6,061 nt of DNA from an uncultured Streptococcus sp. (lineage in GTDB: Bacteria > Bacillota > Bacilli > Lactobacillales > Streptococcaceae). A model generated the notes under the pieces. The model did not search any database. It worked only from the letters and a program-made list of their open reading frames with translations, and was not told the DNA's origin. Shown piece after piece: positions 1-5,839 of this stretch (position 1 is the stretch's first letter; the number at the start of each line of letters is the position of its first letter). Made by a program: the position numbers and the translations under genes. Location of the stretch: NCBI GenBank assembly GCA_902479835.1, contig CABSQC010000070.1, forward strand, positions 1 to 6,061. Reading direction: 5' to 3'.

Positions 1-680
1 ATACTAAAGAGATCCACACCGAGTTCACGTTGTTTCAAAATATATTGCTCACGAATCGATTGCGCCGAAAGGTCTTGATTCCCTTTTTCGATCAAGAAGG
101 CTTCTAATTGTCGGAATCCCCACTGACGGGAGTAGCATTTTCCTTTATTATCAAAGAGATAAATACCATCTAGGAAGAGTTGCAATTCATCCAGTAACGG
201 CTCTGGAACCTTTAAAACCCGTTTTTGGCCATCTTTGCCCACTCGAATAACATGAAAGTCCAGCTGAATATCTTCGACCTTGACTTGGAGGATCTCACTT
301 GGCAATAAGCCCATCTCCAGAATCAACAAGGCCATCAAGCGTCCCTGAGGGTTGGTTGATTTTTCCCAAAAATGGGTCAGATCCAACAATTCCCGATCAT
401 GGGTCTTGGCCGGTTGAATTTTAGGCAATACCAAACGATGGTATTCAGAAATAAAGCGTTCTTGATACAAATAATATAAAAATTGGTTGACGGCAGATAA
501 TTTTCGTTTTTGAACCGCTGGTTTAAAATCTTTAATCAAAGCTTGGTAAATTCTCAAATTTGTCGGTGTCACTTTTCCATGGATCGACTCAATAAACTGA
601 TCCAAATCATAGAAATAGGCAGACTGAGAATTTTCACTTAATTCTTTTTGATCAATAAAACTTGCAATAAATTCTTTCAT
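1..680 (-). CDS. xerD: XerD-like tyrosine recombinase homologue, C-terminus beyond window
   Basis: I translated this frame by hand. It begins at the ATG at 680-678 (MKEFIASFIDQ) and stays open for 226 codons to the window edge. Residues 1-90 look like the alpha-helical N-terminal SAM-like/core-binding domain of Xer proteins, and residues about 110-226 like the catalytic fold. Streptococcal XerD-like proteins are about 240-250 residues long, so only the tail with the tyrosine position should be missing. The first catalytic arginine (GLRxSE in XerD) is replaced: the protein reads GLLPSE at 124-129. The HxLRH box reads QSIRE at 207-211, keeping only the arginine; the beta-hairpin lysine (K149) is present. 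XerS, not this paralogue, is the known streptococcal dif recombinase, so a non-catalytic DNA-binding role is inferred. The start overlaps the cbpB stop as ATGA, and its ribosome site is weak, suggesting coupled translation. The symbol reflects homology only. Confidence 0.88.
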   Translation of the reverse strand, partial: MKEFIASFIDQKELSENSQSAYFYDLDQFIESIHGKVTPTNLRIYQALIKDFKPAVQKRKLSAVNQFLYYLYQERFISEYHRLVLPKIQPAKTHDRELLDLTHFWEKSTNPQGRLMALLILEMGLLPSEILQVKVEDIQLDFHVIRVGKDGQKRVLKVPEPLLDELQLFLDGIYLFDNKGKCYSRQWGFRQLEAFLIEKGNQDLSAQSIREQYILKQRELGVDLFS

Positions 681-1138
681 TTTGGAATCATCTCGTATTC
701 ATTTGAAAAATCATGCATGAGCGAATTGATGGCTTTAAGAATCGATTTCCGTGTAATAATCCCTTGGAAATAGCCTTCTTCATCCACCACAGAAAGGAAG
801 GAGTCATCCACCAACTTGTGAAGGACTTCTGTCAAATTGAAGTCTAAGCCGATGACCCCGACCTCCTTCTTTGCAACGTCTACGATATCCATCGAGGCAA
901 AAGTCTCCTCAGGAATCTCGTGTTTCAATTGATAAGATAGAATATCCGTTAGGGAGATCGTCCCCACAAACTTGCGTTCATCCGTCACTACCGGAATACG
1001 ACTATAGCTAATCTGGCTCAACAACAAGACAGCATGGTCTACATTGTGGTTATCAATCAAGACCGCTAAATTTTTGGCTGGAGTTAAGAACGTCTCTTCC
1101 TGCGCCAGCAAGAAACGTTCAAATTCCTTTGCTATCAT
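677..1138 (-). CDS. cbpB: CBS-domain c-di-AMP-binding protein CbpB (DarB/YkuL type)
   Basis: This 153-residue protein consists almost wholly of two CBS motifs. The first spans about residues 17-70 and ends in the hallmark strand YSRIPVVTDERKFVGTIS. The second spans about 82-143, with LSVVDEEGYFQGIITRKSIL. Length and architecture match CbpB of Listeria and DarB (YkuL) of Bacillus. Those proteins bind c-di-AMP and, when ligand-free, stimulate the (p)ppGpp synthetase Rel; DarB also acts on pyruvate carboxylase. Which partner applies here is not visible. The start ATG at 1138-1136 overlaps the upstream phosphodiesterase stop as ATGA and has a strong AAAGGAG eight bases upstream. The 3' end overlaps the XerD-like gene by four bases. 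The family call is firm; c-di-AMP binding is inferred from homology. Confidence 0.87.
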   Translation of the reverse strand: MIAKEFERFLLAQEETFLTPAKNLAVLIDNHNVDHAVLLLSQISYSRIPVVTDERKFVGTISLTDILSYQLKHEIPEETFASMDIVDVAKKEVGVIGLDFNLTEVLHKLVDDSFLSVVDEEGYFQGIITRKSILKAINSLMHDFSNEYEMIPK

Positions 1139-1656
1139 CTGCTAAACTCCTTTGTCAATTCAGGATACAATACATGGTCTCTCGTGTAGTACTCTACCTT
1201 GTAATGAGAATCATCTATCTCAATTTTAGCATAGAGACACTCTCGAATCAGACCGCGTGGTTGACTGATCGATCCAGGATTCACAAAGAGGGTTCTTCCT
1301 TCCTTCCAAGCATCTGGGATATGAAGGTGGCCGTAAAGACAGATATCTGCTTCTTCCTCTTGGGCCCACAGATCCAATTTTTGAAAACTAAAATTGATCT
1401 GGAAGAGATGCCCATGGGTCTGGATGATCCGTGTTGGCCCTAGTTGGGTCACCAAGCGTTCTGGATAGCCCTCATAAAAATCCATATTTCCTTGGACAAC
1501 GTGGATCCCTTCCCAGACAGGATCGTCACTTTTTAGCTCAGAATCCCCATTGTGAAAGATCCCATCGACCTGGCCTAGGTATTTTTCTTTAATAGCTTCA
1601 ACAACGGAGCGGTCTCCATGCGAGTCACTCATCACGATGATTGTTTGCTTTGCCAT
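1135..1656 (-). CDS. YfcE/YsnB-family metallophosphoesterase
   Basis: This is a 173-residue soluble calcineurin-like phosphoesterase of the YfcE/MJ0936 class with the whole two-metal site intact. It has DSHGD at 11-15, NGD at 36-38, GNMD at 56-59 (usually GNCD or GNHD), THGH at 80-83, GHLH at 109-112 and NPGS at 126-129. D11, H13, D38, N57, H81, H110 and H112 are the expected metal and phosphate ligands. E. coli YfcE hydrolyses artificial phosphodiesters; the physiological substrate is not established. The chosen start at 1656 provides the first beta strand (TIIVM) and has GGAGGT nine bases upstream. The internal ATG at 1632 would cut off that strand. The gene overlaps the 3' end of rdgB by 25 bases, an rdgB-phosphodiesterase adjacency also known in Bacillus (ysnA-ysnB). 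Its end forms an ATGA overlap with cbpB. Confidence 0.9.
   Translation of the reverse strand: MAKQTIIVMSDSHGDRSVVEAIKEKYLGQVDGIFHNGDSELKSDDPVWEGIHVVQGNMDFYEGYPERLVTQLGPTRIIQTHGHLFQINFSFQKLDLWAQEEEADICLYGHLHIPDAWKEGRTLFVNPGSISQPRGLIRECLYAKIEIDDSHYKVEYYTRDHVLYPELTKEFSR
1147..1153 (-). promoter_or_regulatory. Ribosome binding site of cbpB, inside the YfcE-type gene
   Basis: Minus strand AAAGGAG, eight bases before the cbpB ATG at 1138. It lies within the last codons of the upstream gene, so cbpB can initiate independently as well as by coupling through the ATGA overlap. Confidence 0.8.
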
Positions 1657-2609
1657 GATGGAAATACCTCCAATAACTTTTTAACAGCTAAAGCACGATG
1701 CGATTGTGTATTTTTTTCTTCAAGTGTTAATTCAGCGGCAGCACGGCCCGTTTCCCCAACTAAGAAGAGTGGATCATAGCCAAACCCGTTTTCACCCTTA
1801 GGTTCAAAATTAATATACCCTGGCCAATCAGCTTCAACCACCAAGCTTTCCTTGCCTGGCCTTGCAACCACCAAGGTCGTATGGAACTGGGCTGAACGAT
1901 CTTTCAAGTCAAAAACCATGGCCAATTCATGCAACAATTTCGCATTGTTTTCCGTATCTGTCGCACCAACTCCCGCAAAACGAGCTGACCAAACTCCTGG
2001 TAAGCCTCCCAAGATATCTACCTTCAAACCTGAATCATCCGCTAAGACTGTTTTCCCAGTTAGCTCTGCGATGGTTTCAGCTTTTAGGCGGGCATTCTCC
2101 TCAAAAGTCATCCCTGTTTCTTCGACTTCTGGAAGCTCTGGATACTGATTGAGGTTTTCCACTTCAAAGCCTAGCTTTTCAAACATATTGCGGAATTCTT
2201 TGGTTTTTCCCTCATTTCGAGTCGCAATGAGAATCGTATCTTTGACCTTGTCTTGACCCAAGAAGGCTTCCAAATCCAGCCCATCACTTGGCAAATGCAA
2301 ATAGAGCAATTTCCCTTTTTCAACCAAGAGCAAGGCTCCTTGACGCTGTACGATCTCAAAAGCTCTTCCCTTGACTTCATTCAAGATTTCAGTCAAAAAG
2401 GTTAGGAAACGAAAGGCTGAACCATAGCGCATCACCGATAGATTAAGCGGAAATCCTTCAGGATCCTTGGCAAAGAGAAGTTCCAGCTGGTCTAACAGAG
2501 TGGAAGCTTCCGCAGGAACTTGACTAAATTGATTGTAGTCTGCATCTTCTCCCCATTGGGCAATATACCAATCTTGGGAATCTTTGTATTCAAATAGTTT
2601 GTCACTCAT
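1632..2609 (-). CDS. rdgB: RdgB/HAM1-family XTP/dITP diphosphatase with N-terminal extension
   Basis: The product is 325 residues. Residues about 124-318 are a complete RdgB/HAM1 domain: ATRNEGK at 129-135, [10 protein letters not shown] at 168-177, ADDSGL at 190-195 with the catalytic aspartate, GFGYDPLF at 275-282 and SHRALA at 303-308. This enzyme hydrolyses XTP, ITP and dITP to monophosphates and keeps deaminated purines out of DNA and RNA. Typical RdgB proteins are only about 190-200 residues. The first 120 residues here form an extra domain, also seen in streptococcal homologues from memory, whose function I do not recognise. The start at 2609 forms an ATGA overlap with the murI stop and has GGAG eleven bases upstream. 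An in-frame ATG at 2648 lacks a ribosome site and would overlap murI by 43 bases, so I rejected it. The 3' end overlaps the phosphodiesterase gene by 25 bases. Confidence 0.92.
   Translation of the reverse strand: MSDKLFEYKDSQDWYIAQWGEDADYNQFSQVPAEASTLLDQLELLFAKDPEGFPLNLSVMRYGSAFRFLTFLTEILNEVKGRAFEIVQRQGALLLVEKGKLLYLHLPSDGLDLEAFLGQDKVKDTILIATRNEGKTKEFRNMFEKLGFEVENLNQYPELPEVEETGMTFEENARLKAETIAELTGKTVLADDSGLKVDILGGLPGVWSARFAGVGATDTENNAKLLHELAMVFDLKDRSAQFHTTLVVARPGKESLVVEADWPGYINFEPKGENGFGYDPLFLVGETGRAAAELTLEEKNTQSHRALAVKKLLEVFPSWQSKQSS
1666..1671 (-). promoter_or_regulatory. Ribosome binding site of the YfcE-type gene, inside rdgB
   Basis: Minus strand GGAGGT, nine bases before the ATG at 1656 and inside the rdgB coding sequence. 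It fixes the start at 1656 rather than the internal ATG at 1632, which would give a neat ATGA overlap but would lose the first beta strand of the phosphoesterase fold. Confidence 0.8.
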
Positions 2610-3400
2610 AAATTTACATGCTCCACATTCACTGAACGTTCTAGCCATTTTTCGGCAATCGCTGCAAAGCTATTGGCATTTGCAGTGGTATAAAAGCGGT
2701 GGGTCTGCTCTAAGAGTTCGCGGCTCTTATTGAGCTCAAAATAGTTTAATAAGACGGAAATATCCCGAACACACTCTGCCCCACTATCAATCAATTTGAC
2801 ATCCGGTCCCATCACATTTTGAATGATCGGTTTTAAAAGGGGATAATGGGTGCATCCCAAGACCAAGGTATCAACCTTTCCAACTAGTGGTTTTAGGGTT
2901 TCGTAAACCACCTTTTTGGTCACACTGGATGCCAACTCGTTGGATTCCACTAAAGGAACAAACTTGGGACAAGCTAAACTGGTGACTTTCATATCTGGTG
3001 CCAGACTTTGAATCTTCTCTTTATAAATTCCAGAAGAAACTGTCATCGGTGTCCCAATGACCCCAATTTTTTGATGGGTCGTTGATTTAATGGCTGCAGA
3101 AGCTCCGGGCAAGATCACTCCCAAAACAGGAATATCAAGTTTTTCCTTGACTTCTTCCCAAACCACTGCAGTCGCTGTATTACAAGCTAAAACAATCATC
3201 TTGACATTTTTGGTCAGAAGGAAGTTCACCATCTGCCAAGTATACTCGCGAATTTGGTCTGCTGGTCTCGGACCATAAGGTGCACGCGCTGAATCTCCAA
3301 TATAGACGACATCTTCGTGAGGAAGCTGACGGAGCAATTCGCGGACAACAGTCAGGCCTCCTACTCCAGAATCTAAAAAACCAATCGGTCGGTTATCCAT
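2606..3400 (-). CDS. murI: Glutamate racemase
   Basis: This 264-residue cytosolic glutamate racemase supplies D-glutamate for the second position of the peptidoglycan stem peptide, used by MurD. It is cofactor independent and has the two-cysteine mechanism: D10-S11 in [10 protein letters not shown]73 in LACNTATA and C183-T-H185 in [10 protein letters not shown]152 in VESNE is a further conserved active-site residue. Length equals the usual streptococcal MurI. The ATG at 3400 has GGAAGG seven bases upstream. An in-frame TTG at 3415 would add only MEGRD and has no ribosome site. A 77-base gap separates it from the small membrane protein gene upstream. The gap contains no convincing promoter, so co-transcription is likely. 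The stop overlaps rdgB by four bases. The leader may fold over the ribosome site (see the separate entry). Confidence 0.96.
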   Translation of the reverse strand: MDNRPIGFLDSGVGGLTVVRELLRQLPHEDVVYIGDSARAPYGPRPADQIREYTWQMVNFLLTKNVKMIVLACNTATAVVWEEVKEKLDIPVLGVILPGASAAIKSTTHQKIGVIGTPMTVSSGIYKEKIQSLAPDMKVTSLACPKFVPLVESNELASSVTKKVVYETLKPLVGKVDTLVLGCTHYPLLKPIIQNVMGPDVKLIDSGAECVRDISVLLNYFELNKSRELLEQTHRFYTTANANSFAAIAEKWLERSVNVEHVNL

Positions 3401-3450
3401 ATCTCTTCCTTCCAAAAGGAGGGACTAAGAAATTCCTCCAAGCCCCTCTC
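3401..3450 (-). promoter_or_regulatory. murI leader: possible Shine-Dalgarno-masking hairpin with competing strands
   Basis: On the minus strand the ribosome site GGAAGG (3413-3408) is preceded by a TTTT loop and CCCTCC (3423-3418). These can pair over six positions with one C-A mismatch, masking the site. Two upstream purine strands, GGAGG (3439-3435) and GAGGG (3448-3444), can each pair with the same CCCTCC strand and would free the ribosome site. The complementarity is visible directly; a regulatory role is inference, and the helices are short (5-6 base pairs). The CCTCC strand also resembles the 16S anti-Shine-Dalgarno sequence. Confidence 0.35.
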
Positions 3451-3477
3451 ATTTATTATCGTGAGATTGCCCCACTC

Positions 3478-3723
3478 TTATTTTTTCTTGTTTTTCGCCA
3501 GTGCTGATTTTTGTTGGGTCACAATTTGGCGATAGACTTGTTGAACTTTTGCTTCGCTTGGACGTTGGCCACTGGCACCTAAAAGTGTGCGGACTGCTTC
3601 AACATTCAAACGGGGGTTTGATGCAAATTCTTTTTCAAATTGACGACGAAGCAAGAACATTCCTGCAACCATCCCACCAAAGAAAGCTAAAATAATCAAC
3701 AAAATTCCTAAAAAGAGATTCAT
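3478..3723 (-). CDS. UPF0154 / YneF-family small membrane protein
   Basis: This is an 81-residue protein with one N-terminal hydrophobic segment (residues about 3-25, [19 protein letters not shown]). A basic, polar tail (RRQFEKEF, then residues 36-81) follows and ends in KNKKK. The pattern of hydrophobic helix, [13 protein letters not shown] and [16 protein letters not shown] matches the YneF/UPF0154 family of Firmicutes, which has no established function. By the positive-inside rule the tail is probably cytoplasmic. The start ATG at 3723 has GGAGA seven bases upstream. It is the first gene after the strong promoter that straddles the lysA stop, so it heads the murI operon. Family assignment is confident; function is unknown. 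Confidence 0.88.
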   Translation of the reverse strand: MNLFLGILLIILAFFGGMVAGMFLLRRQFEKEFASNPRLNVEAVRTLLGASGQRPSEAKVQQVYRQIVTQQKSALAKNKKK

Positions 3724-3760
3724 ACAATTTTCTCCGATCCATTATTTTTACATAACTATC

Positions 3761-3789
3761 ATTATATCAGACAATCGCTTATTTTTCAA
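3761..3789 (-). promoter_or_regulatory. Sigma-A-type promoter of the yneF-like/murI operon, overlapping lysA 3' end
   Basis: Minus strand: -35 TTGAAA at 3789-3784, a 17-base spacer, and a consensus -10 TATAAT at 3766-3761 preceded by TGA, making an extended -10. The -35 lies inside the last codons of lysA, whose stop is at 3781-3779. Predicted transcription starts near 3754, giving a leader of about 30 bases before the ATG at 3723. A second TTGACA sits immediately upstream, but its 23-base spacing is too long. This is the best promoter in the window. Confidence 0.8.
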
Positions 3790-5029
3790 TGTCAAAGCCG
3801 TAGAGTGTCGCAAGATAATCTTCTGGTTTTTCTGCTCGACGAATCAAACGGGCCTGCCCATCTTCTTGAAGCAAAACTTCTGCAGAACGCAATTTGGCAT
3901 TGTACTGATAGCCCATTGAAAATCCATGGGCTCCGGTGTCATGGATCACGAGCAAATCTCCAATCTCCGTCACGGGTAGTTCTCGTTGTTTCGCAAATTT
4001 ATCGTTATTTTCACAGAGACTTCCCACGACATCGACCACTTCAGTCGGTTCCTCTGGACGATCCATATTGGTAATATGGTGATAAGCACCGTACATAGCC
4101 GGTCTAAGAAGGTTCACAGCTGAAGCATCGACACCCACATAGGTCCGGTAGGTTTTCTTTTTATGCGTCACTCTGGTTACCAAAAGACCGTGTGAAGCTA
4201 GCATAAAGCGACCAAGTTCGGTATAGATTTTCACATGACCAAGTCCTGCCGGTTTGAGAATCTCATCAAAAACGCGGTGCACGCCTTCCCCAATAATAGC
4301 AATATCATTTGGTTCTTGCTCTGGCTTGTAGTTGACCCCAACTCCACCAGAGAGGTTGATAAAGCCCAAATGGACACCTGTTTTCTCGACGACTTCCACT
4401 GCCAATTCAAAAAGTTGACGCGCTAGCTCTGGATAGTAATCGTTGGATACTGTATTAGAAGCTAACAAAGCGTGAATGCCAAACTCTTCCACACCTAGTT
4501 CTTTCAACTCGATAAAGGCTTGGATCAATTGCTCCTTGGTCATTCCAAACTTGGCTTCTTCCGGATTGTCCATAATATCAGTTCCCAGTTCAAAAACTCC
4601 ACCAGGATTATAACGGCAAGAAATAACCTTGGGGATGCTAGTCACAGACTTCAAGAAAGCAATGTCTTCATAGGCGTCCAGATTGATCGTCGCTCCTAAT
4701 TCTCTAGCATAGACAAATTCATCAGCTGGCGTGTTGTTAGAAGAAAACATGATCTCTTTTCCACTAAAGCCAAGTTTATCTGCCATTAACAATTCGACGT
4801 AGCTGGCAGTGTCAACTCCACAGCCCTCTTCTTGCAAAATTTTTAGGATCGATGGGTTCGGAGTCGCCTTGATGGCAAAGTATTCTTTAAATCCTTCATT
4901 CCAAGCAAAAGCTCGATGGAGGGCACGAGCCGTTTCACGAATTCCCGCTTCATCATAGAGATGAAAAGGGGTAGGAAATTTTTGGGTCAGGCTTTCTAAT
5001 TGTTCACGGGTTACAAAAGGTGTTTTCAT
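3779..5029 (-). CDS. lysA: Diaminopimelate decarboxylase
   Basis: This 416-residue, PLP-dependent, fold-type III decarboxylase converts meso-diaminopimelate to L-lysine, the last step of the pathway. In streptococci lysine also goes into the third position of the peptidoglycan stem. The N-terminal TIM barrel (about 25-280) carries the PLP lysine K54 in YFAIKATPNPS, the glycine-rich phosphate site SGGVGVNY at 227-234 and ELGRF at 271-275. The C-terminal beta domain carries C339-E340 in GSLCENND and DTGAHGFSMGYQYN at 364-377. The HxHxGSQ and EPGR motifs of E. coli-type LysA appear altered, as HALLASN (186-192) and ELGR; I recall similar variants in other streptococci. The start at 5029 has only a weak ribosome site. 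The short leader leaves no room for a lysine riboswitch. No terminator is seen after the stop. Confidence 0.95.
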   Translation of the reverse strand: MKTPFVTREQLESLTQKFPTPFHLYDEAGIRETARALHRAFAWNEGFKEYFAIKATPNPSILKILQEEGCGVDTASYVELLMADKLGFSGKEIMFSSNNTPADEFVYARELGATINLDAYEDIAFLKSVTSIPKVISCRYNPGGVFELGTDIMDNPEEAKFGMTKEQLIQAFIELKELGVEEFGIHALLASNTVSNDYYPELARQLFELAVEVVEKTGVHLGFINLSGGVGVNYKPEQEPNDIAIIGEGVHRVFDEILKPAGLGHVKIYTELGRFMLASHGLLVTRVTHKKKTYRTYVGVDASAVNLLRPAMYGAYHHITNMDRPEEPTEVVDVVGSLCENNDKFAKQRELPVTEIGDLLVIHDTGAHGFSMGYQYNAKLRSAEVLLQEDGQARLIRRAEKPEDYLATLYGFDIEK

Positions 5030-5060
5030 AAGTACTCATTTCTATTCTTTAGTCACTATT

Positions 5061-5069
5061 AGTATAGCA
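5061..5069 (-). promoter_or_regulatory. Probable extended -10 promoter of lysA
   Basis: Minus strand TGCTATACT: TG at 5069-5068 and TATACT at 5066-5061, so an extended -10. At 17-base spacing the -35 position is TTTTTT (5089-5084), which is the T-run of the upstream terminator and a poor match to TTGACA. The start would fall near 5054, giving a leader of about 25 bases. The ribosome site before the ATG at 5029 is weak (GAAATGAG). Confidence 0.6.
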
Positions 5070-5082
5070 CAAGTCGGAAGAC

Positions 5083-5110
5083 AAAAAAAGCCGAGGCTAT
5101 TGCCCCAGCT
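5083..5110 (-). terminator. Intrinsic terminator of the Bax inhibitor-1 family gene
   Basis: Minus strand: a nine-base-pair stem AGCTGGGGC / GCCTCGGCT with two G-T wobbles and an AATA loop, followed by a run of T (5089-5083, its first T being the last stem base). It begins 14 bases after the stop codon at 5127-5125. The other strand lacks a T-run, so it acts in one direction only. Confidence 0.9.
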
Positions 5111-5124
5111 CAATCTCTCTTTGA

Positions 5125-5811
5125 TTAGTCGTTTCTTCCGAAGATACGAAGAAGGCTGATAAAGAGGTTGATAAAGTCAAGATACAGTTCCAAAGCCATG
5201 GCCACTGCCCAGCCTGTCGCAGGTTGACCATTGGTTTGATCATAGACATAGCGGATTTTTTGGTTATCCCAAGCTGTCAATCCTGCAAAGAGGAAGACAG
5301 AGATAATACTCAAGATATAATCCATACCAGAACTTCTCAAGAACATGTTCACAACAGAAGCGATGATCACACCGATCAAGACTCCCATCAAGGCACGTCC
5401 CATTCCAGAAAGGTCTTTTTTCACGACGCGTCCGATAGCTCCCATGACAATAAACATCAAGGCACTGACCAAGAAAGCCTTATAAACCGTCGCTTGCATG
5501 TAGCGAGCAATGATAAAGCTCAAGGTAAAGCCATTCAAAGCTGAGTAGATCAAGAAGATCGGAAGAGCAGACGGGCTATTTTTAACAGCCTTCCCACTTG
5601 CAACAAAGACCAAGATCAATTCTACAACAACTGCTGCATAGTAAACCATTGGTGCTGTTGTCAAGATTTGAACGAAGAAATCTTGAAAGACTGTCATCAT
5701 CAGGCCAGACACAAGGGCTGAAATCCCAACACCAATTCCTACTAATGAATAGATTTTGTTATAAAAAGCATTCAATCCACTTTGTTCTTGGATTACTGAA
5801 TCATTATACAT
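5125..5811 (-). CDS. Bax inhibitor-1 (BI-1/UPF0005, YetJ/YbhL-type) membrane protein
   Basis: This 228-residue integral membrane protein has seven predicted helices at about residues 20-41, 55-73, 82-103, 110-128, 140-158, 164-182 and 203-222. It has a short polar N-terminus ([12 protein letters not shown]) and ends in RIFGRND. The family signature is clear in helices 6-7: [12 protein letters not shown] and [21 protein letters not shown]182 and D212 probably correspond to the aspartate pair that gates pH-sensitive calcium leak in Bacillus YetJ; that alignment is by eye. Physiological role in streptococci is not established. The ATG at 5811 has GAAAGGA upstream. It lies 28 bases after the HD-domain gene and ends in its own terminator, so the transcript stops before lysA. 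Confidence 0.92.
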   Translation of the reverse strand: MYNDSVIQEQSGLNAFYNKIYSLVGIGVGISALVSGLMMTVFQDFFVQILTTAPMVYYAAVVVELILVFVASGKAVKNSPSALPIFLIYSALNGFTLSFIIARYMQATVYKAFLVSALMFIVMGAIGRVVKKDLSGMGRALMGVLIGVIIASVVNMFLRSSGMDYILSIISVFLFAGLTAWDNQKIRYVYDQTNGQPATGWAVAMALELYLDFINLFISLLRIFGRND

Positions 5812-5839
5812 ATAAACAAGTTCCTTTCAAATTTGTTTA

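Noticed and set aside
1129..1443. Plus-strand open frame of 104 codons
   Set aside because: It lies antisense to the YfcE-type gene, whose metal-binding motifs are intact. It has no recognisable motif and no convincing promoter.
2171..2380. Minus-strand open frame inside rdgB in another frame
   Set aside because: It is fully contained in rdgB, with no ribosome site or recognisable domain.
2606..2648. Upstream ATG giving rdgB 13 more residues
   Set aside because: No ribosome site, and a 43-base overlap with murI. The ATG at 2609 has GGAG and the ATGA junction typical of this operon.
3414..3439. GGAGG / CCTCC hairpin followed by TTTT as a terminator before murI
   Set aside because: Only five base pairs with a 12-base loop and four T. 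It is too weak for an intrinsic terminator, so it is considered only as leader structure.
3784..3795. TTGACA as the -35 of the murI operon promoter
   Set aside because: Spacing to TATAAT is 23 bases. The adjacent TTGAAA at 17 bases is the workable -35.
5006..5039. Out-of-frame ATG just before lysA, opening an 11-codon frame that overlaps the lysA start
   Set aside because: It has no good ribosome site and no control-like residue content such as a lysine run. Chance is the simplest explanation.
5224..5544. Plus-strand open frame of 106 codons, rich in His, Asp and Ser
   Set aside because: The composition is that of an antisense shadow of a hydrophobic membrane protein gene, here the Bax inhibitor-1 homologue. 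No family resemblance.
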